Positions 25,883 to 34,047 of a stretch of 64,000 nucleotides of DNA are shown here, piece after piece. A model generated the notes under the pieces. It was given only the letters and a program-made list of their open reading frames with translations, was not told the origin of the DNA and did no database searches. Each line of letters opens with the position of its first letter. Within the stretch, counting starts at the first letter, position 1. The stretch is taken from the NCBI GenBank assembly GCA_903847285.1, contig CAINDH010000128.1, positions 1 to 64,000 on the forward strand, given 5' to 3'. The DNA is from an uncultured Verrucomicrobia subdivision 3 bacterium. GTDB taxonomy: Bacteria > Verrucomicrobiota > Verrucomicrobiae > Limisphaerales > UBA11358. The position numbers and the translations under genes are program-made.

Positions 25883-27529
25883 ATGATCGAAGCGCTGCAA
25901 ATCGCTCCCGCAACCGTCACTGAGTGGCTGCCTCTCTGGAAGGCTGGTGGATTTTTTCTCGCCACCTTTGTTTTGGAAGACGCCGCTGCCGTGGGCGCTG
26001 GCTTGTTGCTCGCCGCTGGGGAAATTTCCTGGCCCGCTGCATTCACCGCGTGTTTTCTCGGCATCTGGTTCGGCGATGTCGGCCTCTACGCGCTGGCCCG
26101 GTTCGCTGGTCGCGAATGGTTTGAGCGCTCCTCGTTTCGCAAACATTCCGCCAAAGTGATCCGCAGCGAACAATGGTTCGCCCAACGTGGCACGGCGATT
26201 TTAATTTTCAGCCGCCTCATCCCTGGAACCCGGTTGCCGACGTATCTCGCGGCCGGATTTCTCCGCGTGCCACTGCCGCGTTTTCTTTTAATCACCGGCG
26301 CAGCGGCGTTTGGGTGGACGTTTGCGATCCTTTATCTCGCACAATTATTTGGCAATCAAGTCACGCATTGGCTTAGCCAATACAAATCCGCGGGGCTGAT
26401 TCTGCTCGTTGGCGGCATAGCCCTTTTGCTCGCGCTGCAACTGCTTCGCAAAGTCACTTTGGATTTTCATCCTAAAAAACTTTATACTGCCATCATGCGT
26501 TGGACACATTGGGAATTCTGGCCGATGTGGTTTTTCTATCCGCCCGTGGCGATTTACTATGTCTGGCTTTCGCTCAAGCACCGCAGTGCGCTGCTGCCCA
26601 CGGCAGCGAATCCCGGAATTTTTTCCGGCGGTGTCGTGGGCGAATCCAAAATCGCCACGCTGAAAGAATTATCTACCAACAGCCCGGAGTTCACGGCGGA
26701 AGCGGTGTTGGTGACGGGAAATACTTTTTTAGAACGTCGGGTGTCGTTGGAGGAAGTAGTGTCGCGGTTCGGATTTCCTCTCATCCTCAAACCTGACATG
26801 GGTCAACGCGGTGTGGGCATCAAGCTTATCCGCAACGGCGAGCAAGCGGAGCAGTATCTGCGTCAGACCAGCGCGCCGCTCATCGCGCAACGCTACGCGG
26901 CAGGCCCATTCGAGGCGGGAATTTTTTATTACCGCTTCCCCGGCATGCCGCGCGGGAAAATTTTTACCATCACCGAAAAAGTTTTTCCCACGCTCACAGG
27001 CGACGGACGCTCCACAATTTCCGAGCTGGTCTGGAATGATGACCGCGCCCGCTTCATGGCGGAAAAATATCTCGCCCGCTTCAACGACCGGCAGAACGGC
27101 ATTCCCGCCGTCGGCGAAATCACTCCGCTCGTCGCCGCTGGCAATCACGCCCAGGGTTGTATTTTCCGCGATGGTATGAGGTGGAATTCACCCCCTCTGG
27201 AGCAGTGCATTGACGACATTTCTCAGAAGCTCAACGGATTTTTCATTGGCCGCTATGACATTCGTTTTGCCAGCGAGGACGATTTACGTGCCGGAAAAAA
27301 CTTCCAGATCATCGAGTTGAACGGCGCGGCGGCGGAGGCCACCAGTATTTATGACGCGCGGAATTCGGTGTGGATGGCGTATCGCACGCTGTTCCGGCAA
27401 TGGGACTTGATCTTCGCCATCGGTGCAGAAAATCGGCGGCGCGGTTGCGCCACGACCAAACCCGGACTTCTCTGGCGAACGTGGCGCGACTATGCTGCGC
27501 TGGCGGCGACCTATCCCGCCGCAGATTAA
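25883..27529 (+). CDS. Fusion of DedA/VTT membrane domain with ATP-grasp-like domain
   Basis: Residues ~1-195 of this 548-residue protein are a DedA/VTT (SNARE-associated) membrane domain: ALARFAGREWFERSSF, then SRLIPGTRLPTYLAAGF with the functional Arg and Pro-Gly, then ITGAAAFGWT. Residues ~260-520 resemble an ATP-grasp ligase: FPLILKPDMGQRGVGIKLI, TGDGRSTISELVW, GRYDIRFA and IIELNGAAAEATS, covering nucleotide- and metal-binding regions. VTT domains scramble or flip lipids. ATP-grasp enzymes join carboxylates to amines, so a lipid- or wall-modifying ligase coupled to a flippase is plausible. It is the third gene of the DoxX operon. Confidence 0.85.
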   Translation: MIEALQIAPATVTEWLPLWKAGGFFLATFVLEDAAAVGAGLLLAAGEISWPAAFTACFLGIWFGDVGLYALARFAGREWFERSSFRKHSAKVIRSEQWFAQRGTAILIFSRLIPGTRLPTYLAAGFLRVPLPRFLLITGAAAFGWTFAILYLAQLFGNQVTHWLSQYKSAGLILLVGGIALLLALQLLRKVTLDFHPKKLYTAIMRWTHWEFWPMWFFYPPVAIYYVWLSLKHRSALLPTAANPGIFSGGVVGESKIATLKELSTNSPEFTAEAVLVTGNTFLERRVSLEEVVSRFGFPLILKPDMGQRGVGIKLIRNGEQAEQYLRQTSAPLIAQRYAAGPFEAGIFYYRFPGMPRGKIFTITEKVFPTLTGDGRSTISELVWNDDRARFMAEKYLARFNDRQNGIPAVGEITPLVAAGNHAQGCIFRDGMRWNSPPLEQCIDDISQKLNGFFIGRYDIRFASEDDLRAGKNFQIIELNGAAAEATSIYDARNSVWMAYRTLFRQWDLIFAIGAENRRRGCATTKPGLLWRTWRDYAALAATYPAAD

Positions 27530-27532
27530 ACC

Positions 27533-28264
27533 ATGTGCACCGTTAGTTTTATCGCCCGTAAAAAAGGCTACGTGCTCGCGATGAACCGCGATGAAAAACT
27601 TGCGCGCGTCGCGGGCTTGCCGCCAAGCAAGAAAATGGTTTCTGGCCGCACGATCTTCGCGCCGTCCGAACCCAGCGGCGGAATGTGGATCGCGCTCAAC
27701 GATCTCGGTGTGACGTTTGCGTTGATTAATTGGTATCGCATAGCTGCGCGCGTGCGGAGTCAGCCGGTGAGTCGCGGTGGCGTGGTGAATGCGGTCAGCA
27801 CTATGCCCTCACCGGAGTTAGCCGAACGCGCACTGAAGGAATTGCCGCTCGGGCGCATCAATCCTTTTCGCCTTATCGGTGTTTTTCCGGCGGCAAAAAC
27901 AGTAATCGAGTGGCAATGGAATTTGAAAAATCTGACGGGTAAAAATCATCCGTGGCAGACGCAGCAGTGGATTTCTTCGGGCTATGACGAACCCACGGCA
28001 CAACAGGCCCGTGGCAATACATTTCGCCAGGCAATGAAACAAAAATCAGCGGGTAGTCTAGCCTGGCTGCGGCGATTACATCGGAGTCATTCACCAAAGT
28101 CTGGCCCGTTTTCAACCTGTATGCACCGGGCAGACGCAGCGACGGTGAGTTACACGGAGGTAGTTTTTTTGGGACGGCGGGGCGGTGTGAAATATCACGG
28201 CAGCGCTCCGTGTTGCGCGGCCCCATGCGTTACTCAATGCTTGAAATTTTACTCCGACGCTTAG
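27533..28264 (+). CDS. NRDE family protein (TANGO2-like)
   Basis: The 243-residue protein starts MCTVSFIARKKGYVLAMNRDEK, with Cys2 in the position of an Ntn-hydrolase nucleophile and the NRDE motif that names the family. Later come GGMWIALNDLGVTFALINWY and the Cys-rich end PCCAAPCVTQCLKF, which is unusual. TANGO2 proteins have been linked to haem handling and lipid metabolism. It starts 3 bp after the VTT/ATP-grasp gene, so it belongs to the same ECF-promoted operon, and its stop overlaps the convergent riboflavin synthase gene by 4 bp. Confidence 0.88.
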   Translation: MCTVSFIARKKGYVLAMNRDEKLARVAGLPPSKKMVSGRTIFAPSEPSGGMWIALNDLGVTFALINWYRIAARVRSQPVSRGGVVNAVSTMPSPELAERALKELPLGRINPFRLIGVFPAAKTVIEWQWNLKNLTGKNHPWQTQQWISSGYDEPTAQQARGNTFRQAMKQKSAGSLAWLRRLHRSHSPKSGPFSTCMHRADAATVSYTEVVFLGRRGGVKYHGSAPCCAAPCVTQCLKFYSDA

Positions 28265-28872
28265 CGACGGCTTCGTTTGGCGAGAAATTTCTCCGCGTAT
28301 TTGCCGAGCAAGTCTGCTTCCAGATTCACAGCGTCGCCCACCTTGCGTTCGCGCAGCGTGGTGACGGCGAAGGTGTGCGGAATAATCCAGAGCCGGAAAC
28401 TTTTCTTCGTGACGCCGGCCACGGTGAGGCTAATGCCATCCACGGCGATGGAACCTTTGAAGACGACGTAGCGTATCACGTCCGGTGTCGCGGCAATTTC
28501 AAGCACGTGATCGGCGCCGGATTTTTCCCAGCGAATAATTTTACCCATGCCATCCACATGGCCGGTGACAAAATGGCCGCCCAGTTCACCGTCGGCGCGG
28601 AGCGGGCGTTCCAGGTTCACCACCGAACCGGGTTGGACGAATTGCAGATTGGTGCGCTGCCAGGATTCTTGCAGCACGTCGAAGAGGAGCAATTTTGATT
28701 TCCCGCGCGTCGAAATTTTCACCACCGTCAGACAGCAGCCGTTCACCGCTACGCTCGCGCCCAGCTTCACGCCGCGTGCCAGGTCGCCCGCGCGCACTGC
28801 GAGTGCAATGGATTTCTTAGTCGGCGTAATTTTGTCAACCACGCCCGCTGCTTCGATAATGCCGGTGAACAT
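28261..28872 (-). CDS. ribE: Riboflavin synthase, alpha subunit
   Basis: The 203-residue protein has the two lumazine-binding halves of riboflavin synthase. The first starts MFTGIIEAAGVV and contains GASVAVNGCCLTV. The second begins GGHFVTGHVDGMGKI and contains GSIAVDGISLTVAGV. It dismutates two 6,7-dimethyl-8-ribityllumazine molecules to riboflavin. It is isolated from other rib genes here. A ~130-bp divergent region separates it from the BioF-like gene. Confidence 0.96.
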   Translation of the reverse strand: MFTGIIEAAGVVDKITPTKKSIALAVRAGDLARGVKLGASVAVNGCCLTVVKISTRGKSKLLLFDVLQESWQRTNLQFVQPGSVVNLERPLRADGELGGHFVTGHVDGMGKIIRWEKSGADHVLEIAATPDVIRYVVFKGSIAVDGISLTVAGVTKKSFRLWIIPHTFAVTTLRERKVGDAVNLEADLLGKYAEKFLAKRSRR

Positions 28873-29002
28873 GGGCGAATTTTAAGCATCGGTTGCCGCG
28901 CCGTCGAGCCGCGTTTGGACAGCGGTGCGGGCGTCTGTGCCGTTCGTTCGCACTCGGGATTTTCGCGCGTGCAGTTTTGGTTTTCCAAATTATGCTTCCG
29001 CC

Positions 29003-30112
29003 ATGAATGAGCCGCTAGAACTGGTCGGCCTGAATGAGGTGCGTTGGCGCGGACGCACATTCGTCCAGTTTTCCGGCTGCGATTATTTCCGGCTGGCGCG
29101 CGATCCGCGCCTGGCCGCTGCCGCAAAAAAATGTCTCGCTGAAACCGGACTGAACGTCTCCGCCTCACGTCTGACCACGGGCGACCGCATGCTTTACCAT
29201 CAGCTTGAAGCCGCGCTGATGAAATGTTTCTGTGCCGAGGCTGCGCTTGTTTTGTCCGATGGCTACCTTGCGCCGCTGGCGGTGGCGCAGGCAGTCGCGG
29301 GCGAATTCAGCCATGCCTTCATTGATGAACTAGCGCACGGTGCGCTCGTGGACGCGGCAAAAATGCTGGGCTGCCCGGTTAAAAAATTTCCGCATCGCAA
29401 TGTCGCCGCACTAAAAAAGTTGCTCGCCAGCGGCGGGAAAAACTTCCGGCCTGTCATTCTGACCGATGGAATGTTTTCAGCCGATGGCGCGGTCGCGCCG
29501 CTGCGCGCGTATCTCAAAATCCTGGCGCGCACTGGAATGATTCTGGTCGATGATGCTCACGGTGTTGGCGTTCTGGGAGCTAACGGACGTGGGGCCTTGG
29601 AACTTGAGCGGGTTGGGCGCGAGCGTGTGATTCAGTGTGGCACGTTGAGCAAGGCGTTCGGCGCGTTCGGTGGCGTAGTGCTGGGTTCGCGCGCATTGCG
29701 GAAAAAAATTCTCTCTCGCAGCCGGTCTTTTGGTGGCTCAACGCCCTTGCCGCCGCCATTGGCAGGCGCGGCGCTGGCGGCGATCAAGATTTTGTCCGGC
29801 GACAAGGCACGCCGTAAAAAAATCGTTGCGAACACCGTCTGGCTCCGCGCGCAACTACAGCTGGCTGGTTGGGTAATTCCCGAAACACCCGGCCCGATTG
29901 TGCGGCTGCCGGTTTTGAAAACGGCAGTAGAAGCGCGGTTGAAAAAGTCACTGCTGACGGCGGGAATTTATCCACCGTTTCTGAAATACGGCGCGGCCGC
30001 GCACGGCACGTTCCGGTTTGTTGTTTCGAGCGAACACACCAAATCACAGATGAGGCAGCTGGCAGATGTGTTGTTGGCGTTCGCTTTGGCTGATGGTGAA
30101 CGAATTGTTTGA
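29003..30112 (+). CDS. Alpha-oxoamine synthase (8-amino-7-oxononanoate synthase/KBL-like)
   Basis: From ATG 29003 the 369-residue PLP enzyme shows SASRLTTGD near residue 53, LVDDAHGVGVLGANG (PLP-pyridine Asp and catalytic His) and the Schiff-base lysine in GTLSKAFGAFGG, followed by FGGSTPLPPPL. It condenses an amino acid with an acyl-CoA, as BioF does with alanine and pimeloyl-CoA. No other biotin gene is nearby, so the substrate is uncertain; serine palmitoyltransferase- or KBL-like roles are possible. It is somewhat short for the family. Confidence 0.88.
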   Translation: MNEPLELVGLNEVRWRGRTFVQFSGCDYFRLARDPRLAAAAKKCLAETGLNVSASRLTTGDRMLYHQLEAALMKCFCAEAALVLSDGYLAPLAVAQAVAGEFSHAFIDELAHGALVDAAKMLGCPVKKFPHRNVAALKKLLASGGKNFRPVILTDGMFSADGAVAPLRAYLKILARTGMILVDDAHGVGVLGANGRGALELERVGRERVIQCGTLSKAFGAFGGVVLGSRALRKKILSRSRSFGGSTPLPPPLAGAALAAIKILSGDKARRKKIVANTVWLRAQLQLAGWVIPETPGPIVRLPVLKTAVEARLKKSLLTAGIYPPFLKYGAAAHGTFRFVVSSEHTKSQMRQLADVLLAFALADGERIV

Positions 30113-30143
30113 GTCCATTCGCCGCCCCAATCCATCGGCCAAT

Positions 30144-30935
30144 TCATTTTAATTTCACGCTGAACGTGCTCGCGCTGGAAATTTTCCCGAAGTCGCCTTC
30201 GTAAAACAGACCTTCAAATTCTGTTTTATCCAACAGGTGTTTCTTGGTGTCGCGGCGCAGTAAGTGTTTCAGCTCGTCAAGATTCTGCGACCAGCGGAAG
30301 CCGTTGAAGAATTCCACGCCGTCAAACTGCGTTTTGTAGAGTGCGCGTTCCGAGTAGCAGGTGCCGAGGTAGAGGTGCGTGAACTTCTGTTCCTGAAAAT
30401 AATTCACCGCCGTGGTCATCAGGAACAGCCCAAGGCTGCGGTTCGGATGGTTTAGATCAAAGAACGAGTAGCGGTAAAACGCCACGCGCGGTGCTTCGAG
30501 GTAGAGCAGCACCACGCCGAGTTCCGCTCCAGTTGCGTCGTTGAAAACCATGAGGTGGGTGGCGAGGGGCGAATTGAACAGCAGTTCCAAGCGCTCCGGC
30601 GGCATCACGCCCGCACCATAGCGCGCCTCGGCGTATTTCAGGAAAAATTCTTTACGCGCGGGCGAGAAATTAAATTCCGCGCGTGGCACGAGCTTCATTG
30701 TGATACCTTCGCCTTTGCGGAGGATGCGGCGGTTTTCTGACGACGATTTAAACTGAGCTAAATCAACGCGCAGGTTGCGGACCAGATAAAACTGCTCAAG
30801 TCCGCGCGCGCCAGGCAGGAAGCCGGCGTTGAACAAATCTGCCGGGGCTTCGCCAGCTTCCGGTATCGCCAACACAACGTAGGGATATAGGTAGCGGCTG
30901 TAGTCCGCTTCGGATTCGGAGAAAAGCAGTTTCAT
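30144..30935 (-). CDS. GNAT-fold protein resembling arginyl-tRNA-protein transferase C-domain
   Basis: The 263-residue protein contains SSENRRILRKGEG, which resembles the arginine-transferase (ATE/Bpt) segment before its GNAT fold. It then has YRYSFFDLNHPNRSLGLFLM and HLYLGTCYSERALYKTQFDG, matching the D-P-x-x-R-S-L-G...YLG-Y...K-x-x-Y-K-x-x-F pattern of ATE C-terminal domains. The N-terminal Cys cluster of true ATE is lacking. It may transfer an amino acid from tRNA or be a divergent acetyltransferase. It starts 3 bp after the YihY gene and is probably cotranscribed. Confidence 0.72.
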   Translation of the reverse strand: MKLLFSESEADYSRYLYPYVVLAIPEAGEAPADLFNAGFLPGARGLEQFYLVRNLRVDLAQFKSSSENRRILRKGEGITMKLVPRAEFNFSPARKEFFLKYAEARYGAGVMPPERLELLFNSPLATHLMVFNDATGAELGVVLLYLEAPRVAFYRYSFFDLNHPNRSLGLFLMTTAVNYFQEQKFTHLYLGTCYSERALYKTQFDGVEFFNGFRWSQNLDELKHLLRRDTKKHLLDKTEFEGLFYEGDFGKISSASTFSVKLK

Positions 30936-30938
30936 TTT

Positions 30939-32696
30939 TCAGAGCGGAAAATCCCGTTCCTCAGGACGCACAACTTCGCGAGGCGCGGGCTTGGTTGGTG
31001 TGGCTTTCGCGTTGGAATTTTCGGGCTTTAAATCCTCCGCTGCAGCCTCGGCTTCGGCGCGCTCGGGCTCCAAATCCCGTTCGTGTGATGGTTCCTCGAT
31101 GATGAGCTTGGCTTCGTGGGAGACCGCGGTATTTTTTTCAGACACCGGTGCGGCGATTTGTTTTTCTGTAGCGACGACCGGCGACGCATTCAATGCCGGA
31201 CTCATTGGCGTGCGCAGCACGAGGTCGAGCATGGAAATATTTTCGGCGGCGTTGCGTTCGGCGGACTCGATACGGGCGAACTCGCCGTAAATTGCCGCGA
31301 GCGCGGGCGCTTCGGCGGCGGGCAAATCGCGCCCGGAGCCGGCACGCAGAGCCATGAGGATATGGTGGGCGTTGATGGTTTCCAGCGGCCGCGCGGGAAC
31401 GTAGGCCGTCTCGGTGCCGCCGACTTCGGTGACAAGCCTGGCGGAGGCAAGCGTGCGGAGGATTTGTTGCGTGAGTCGCGTGGGCACGCCAAGTTCGGTG
31501 GCGAGTTGCAGCAGCGTGGCTGGTCGCATCCCATTTTGAAAGCGTTGGCCGAGCAAAGTCATGATGCGGAGGGCGACAAATTCACGTCCGCGCTGGTTCA
31601 CGTTGTCCGCAAGTTTATCTTGGAGATAGGCGGCGCGATTTTGGAAGACATACGCAAACTGCGCGCCGAACAAAAGAATCGCCCACGAAAAATACAGGCC
31701 GAGCATGAATACCGGCACGAGAGCGAGCGTGCCGAAGACCTCGCTTTTCTGGACTACGCTGGCGACGTAGATAAAGCCGAAGACGTTGTTCAAATGCCAC
31801 AGCGTGCCGGCCACGATGCCGCCGACGAGGGCGGCGGGAAATTTCACCTTGGCGTTGGGCATCATTTGATAGACCAGGCCGAACGTGAACCACAAGACGA
31901 CAAGCGGCAACAGTTTGAAAATTAAATTCCCTAGTCCGGGAACCTGCTGGAAATAGTCCTTCACCGCCTGAAAATGTTGACTGCCTGCGAGGCTGGCGGC
32001 CACCAACAACAGCACTGGGCCGAGCGTGATGGCGATCCAGTAAAGTGGCACGCGCTTACGCCAGTCGCGTCCGTGCGCCACGCCCCAGATGTCATTGAAC
32101 GTCTCCTCCACGCGGCTCAACATCATGATGGCGATCACACCAAAGAAAAGCATCCCCGTCACACCCAGCGTGGTGCTCTGAGTTTTGCCGACAAATTCTT
32201 TCAGCCAGTGGACGAGTTCTTTTTGTGTCGTGGCGGGAGCTGCCGGAGCGGCGGGAGCCGGGATGGTGGTGGCCGGTCCCGGCGTGGCGATGGTGGCGGC
32301 ATTAGTCTCAACGCCATTGGTTGCGATGATCGCGAGGGGCGGCGGATTGTCGGACGGAGGCGTGGAATATATTTCTTCCTGCGCATTGGTTGGCCACGAC
32401 GTGTGCGGCGCCAGGCTGGCGATGGCTTGGTAGATTTTTTCGTCGTCCACATTTTTCAGCAGGCTGTTGCTGATGCTGATGACGAAAGCGAGCAGGGGAA
32501 TCAGCGCGAGCAATGTGGTGTAAGCGAGCGACGAGGCGCGCACCAGGCAGCGGTTGCGGACGTATTGCCGCCAGACGAGCGTGATGAAATGCGCGGCGCG
32601 TTCGAGCTTGCCTTCGAGTTGCAGAAGTTCCTCATCCTCGCCCGAATTGGTGCCGGTGAAGATTTTGACGAGACGTGAAAAACGGTTGCTGGCCAT
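30939..32696 (-). CDS. YihY/BrkB-family inner-membrane protein with long periplasmic insert and cytoplasmic tail
   Basis: The 585-residue protein has the six-helix YihY core, starting VRNRCLVRASSLAYTTLLALIPLLAFV. Between helices 1 and 2 lies an extra ~75-residue Ala/Pro/Thr-rich loop (residues ~115-165). After the core, residues ~375-460 look like a winged helix (LLQLATELGVPTRLTQQILR, LASARLVTEVGG), and the last ~90 residues are charged and probably disordered. Family members run near 280-420 residues, so this one is long. The function of YihY proteins (formerly annotated RNase BN) is unknown. Confidence 0.88.
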   Translation of the reverse strand: MASNRFSRLVKIFTGTNSGEDEELLQLEGKLERAAHFITLVWRQYVRNRCLVRASSLAYTTLLALIPLLAFVISISNSLLKNVDDEKIYQAIASLAPHTSWPTNAQEEIYSTPPSDNPPPLAIIATNGVETNAATIATPGPATTIPAPAAPAAPATTQKELVHWLKEFVGKTQSTTLGVTGMLFFGVIAIMMLSRVEETFNDIWGVAHGRDWRKRVPLYWIAITLGPVLLLVAASLAGSQHFQAVKDYFQQVPGLGNLIFKLLPLVVLWFTFGLVYQMMPNAKVKFPAALVGGIVAGTLWHLNNVFGFIYVASVVQKSEVFGTLALVPVFMLGLYFSWAILLFGAQFAYVFQNRAAYLQDKLADNVNQRGREFVALRIMTLLGQRFQNGMRPATLLQLATELGVPTRLTQQILRTLASARLVTEVGGTETAYVPARPLETINAHHILMALRAGSGRDLPAAEAPALAAIYGEFARIESAERNAAENISMLDLVLRTPMSPALNASPVVATEKQIAAPVSEKNTAVSHEAKLIIEEPSHERDLEPERAEAEAAAEDLKPENSNAKATPTKPAPREVVRPEERDFPL

Positions 32697-32742
32697 GTCC
32701 GCGTCACGCTAGCAAACACGCTGCGCAAGTCAACGCGGCGGC

Positions 32743-32791
32743 TGTTCCTGAAACGGAACGCGGGATGAAAAATTGTTCCGTTGGCGAAGCG
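32743..32791 (+). promoter_or_regulatory. Upstream activator site for the sigma-54 promoter (site A)
   Basis: TGTTCCT-N4-CGGAACG (32743-32760) is a near-perfect copy of the palindrome TGTTCCG-N4-CGGAACA found before the other two sigma-54 promoters. A weaker second copy, TGTTCCG-N4-CGAAGCG, starts 31 bp later (32774-32791). They sit 83-131 bp upstream of the -24 box. Confidence 0.68.
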
Positions 32792-32873
32792 CTCAGCGAT
32801 GAAGTTTTCTCCTGCTGTCAATGAATCTGCTGGAACCCCTGCAAATAAAGCGTTTTTTCTGATTAAAATCCGT

Positions 32874-32888
32874 TGGCATTGCCGCTGC
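32874..32888 (+). promoter_or_regulatory. Sigma-54 promoter before the first exported-protein operon
   Basis: TGGCAT-N5-CTGC (32874-32888) followed by TAAAG has the GG/GC spacing of sigma-54 promoters. Transcription should start near 32900, giving a leader of about 65 nt to the ATG at 32967. Confidence 0.75.
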
Positions 32889-32966
32889 TAAAGGGAGCCA
32901 ACGCGTGACGCGCCCGTGAGAAACACGGAACAGCTGATCGCAAAAAACAAACAACACATAAAAAAT

Positions 32967-33476
32967 ATGAAACTCAAATCAAACCTCCTCGCTGTCGCCG
33001 CCATCGCTCTCTTGTGCGGCTTGGTCTCCCAACAAAACGCTCACGCCAAAGCTGGCGCTACCGATCCCATTCCTGGCACCAGCAAAAGCGGTGTGAAGAG
33101 CGGCGGTGCGAAGAATACCACCCCAGCCCCAACTCCTGCGCCAGCACCCGCGGTCTCGAGCGGCACGCTGACCTTCGTGGCCAGCTCCAGCGGTTCTTGC
33201 ACGGGCGACTATAACATCCTCCCCTATTACCCGACGTTGCTCGACCTCGTGGTGAACGTGAATGTCAGTGCGCTCAACGTCCCGGACGGCACGGTGCTCT
33301 ACGTCAACGCCGTCGGCTCCGCGGGTGGCGTGGTTTATCCCTACATCACCACCCCGATGGTTGTGTCCGGCGGCGCGTGCAGCAGCTCGCAACACTACTT
33401 CATCTACCCCGGCACTGCTGTAGCTGGCGTGACGATTTCGGACGCGAATGGAAACATTGTGTTCGCCGGTAACTAA
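32967..33476 (+). CDS. Small exported protein, sigma-54 regulated
   Basis: The ATG at 32967 yields 169 residues with a clear signal peptide (MKLKSNLLAVAAIALLCGL...NAHA), then a Gly/Lys/Ser and Pro/Ala-rich linker (TPAPTPAPAPAV) and a compact beta-type domain with two Cys (SCTGDYN and GGACSSSQ) that could pair. It ends ISDANGNIVFAGN. No family recognised. It is the first gene behind a sigma-54 promoter with upstream activator sites and is followed by another small exported protein. Confidence 0.8.
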   Translation: MKLKSNLLAVAAIALLCGLVSQQNAHAKAGATDPIPGTSKSGVKSGGAKNTTPAPTPAPAPAVSSGTLTFVASSSGSCTGDYNILPYYPTLLDLVVNVNVSALNVPDGTVLYVNAVGSAGGVVYPYITTPMVVSGGACSSSQHYFIYPGTAVAGVTISDANGNIVFAGN

Positions 33477-33486
33477 AAATTGGCCA

Positions 33487-33520
33487 GCTGGCGGTGGGCT
33501 GGCAACAGCCTGCCGCCAGC
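33487..33520 (+). other. RNA hairpin with GCAA tetraloop between two exported-protein genes
   Basis: GCTGGCGG-TG-GGCTG, loop GCAA, CAGCC-TG-CCGCCAGC forms a 15-bp stem (two G-U pairs) capped by a GNRA-type tetraloop, 10 bp after the stop codon. An A/T-rich but not T-run sequence follows, so it is more likely an mRNA-stability or attenuation element than a full terminator. Confidence 0.6.
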
Positions 33521-33554
33521 AATTAAATTTAAACAATTCAAAATAATCAAAATT

Positions 33555-33965
33555 ATGAAACGCAACTTCACCTTCGCTTTTTCGTTCCTCGCTTTGCTGA
33601 CCCTACTGCTCCCGGCTAACCTCGCCAGCGCCAAGCAGGGCAGTAAAGTCGTGCCCGTGATCACCAAGATCACCCTCACCGCCGCCCCCGGCATCGCCAA
33701 TGTAAAAGGCACAGCCAAGCTTAAGGTCAAAGCCGCTGAGCAGGAGTTTGAAGTCGAGGCGCAGGTCTCCCGCAAACTCGCTGGCGCTGTCCTCGGCGTG
33801 ACCGTCGGCGACACCGTTGTCGGCACGATGACTGTCAACGCTCTCGGTAAAGCCAAGTTCTCGTTGAACACCGAGGCTGGGCAAACCGTCCCCGCCATCG
33901 CCCCCGGCACACTTGTTGGCGTAGTTAACAGTGCTGGCGTCATCCTGCTGGCCGGCTCGTTCTAA
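33555..33965 (+). CDS. Small exported protein of unknown function
   Basis: From ATG 33555 the 136-residue protein has a signal peptide (MKRNFTFAFSFLALLTLLLP...ASA) and a Val/Ala/Lys-rich, cysteine-free beta domain: ITLTAAPGIANVKGTAKLKV, then FEVEAQVSRKLAGAVLGVTV. It ends GVVNSAGVILLAGSF, similar in style to the end of the preceding exported protein. No family recognised. It is probably the second gene of the sigma-54-driven operon, separated from the first by the hairpin at 33487. Confidence 0.8.
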   Translation: MKRNFTFAFSFLALLTLLLPANLASAKQGSKVVPVITKITLTAAPGIANVKGTAKLKVKAAEQEFEVEAQVSRKLAGAVLGVTVGDTVVGTMTVNALGKAKFSLNTEAGQTVPAIAPGTLVGVVNSAGVILLAGSF

Positions 33966-33986
33966 AAATTTCCCGCGTTGGGAAAA

Positions 33987-34028
33987 CGGGTTCCGGTGTC
34001 GAAAATACGTGTGTCGCGCCGGAACCCG
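33987..34028. repeat. Inverted repeat before the HAF-repeat protein gene
   Basis: CGGGTTCCGG (33987-33996) and CCGGAACCCG (34019-34028) are perfect 10-bp inverted repeats 22 bp apart, lying between the preceding stop and the ATG at 34048. It could be an attenuator hairpin. It also contains GTTCCG/CGGAAC cores like the activator sites, at a different spacing. Confidence 0.5.
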
Positions 34029-34047
34029 AAATCAAAAATCAACCGCC

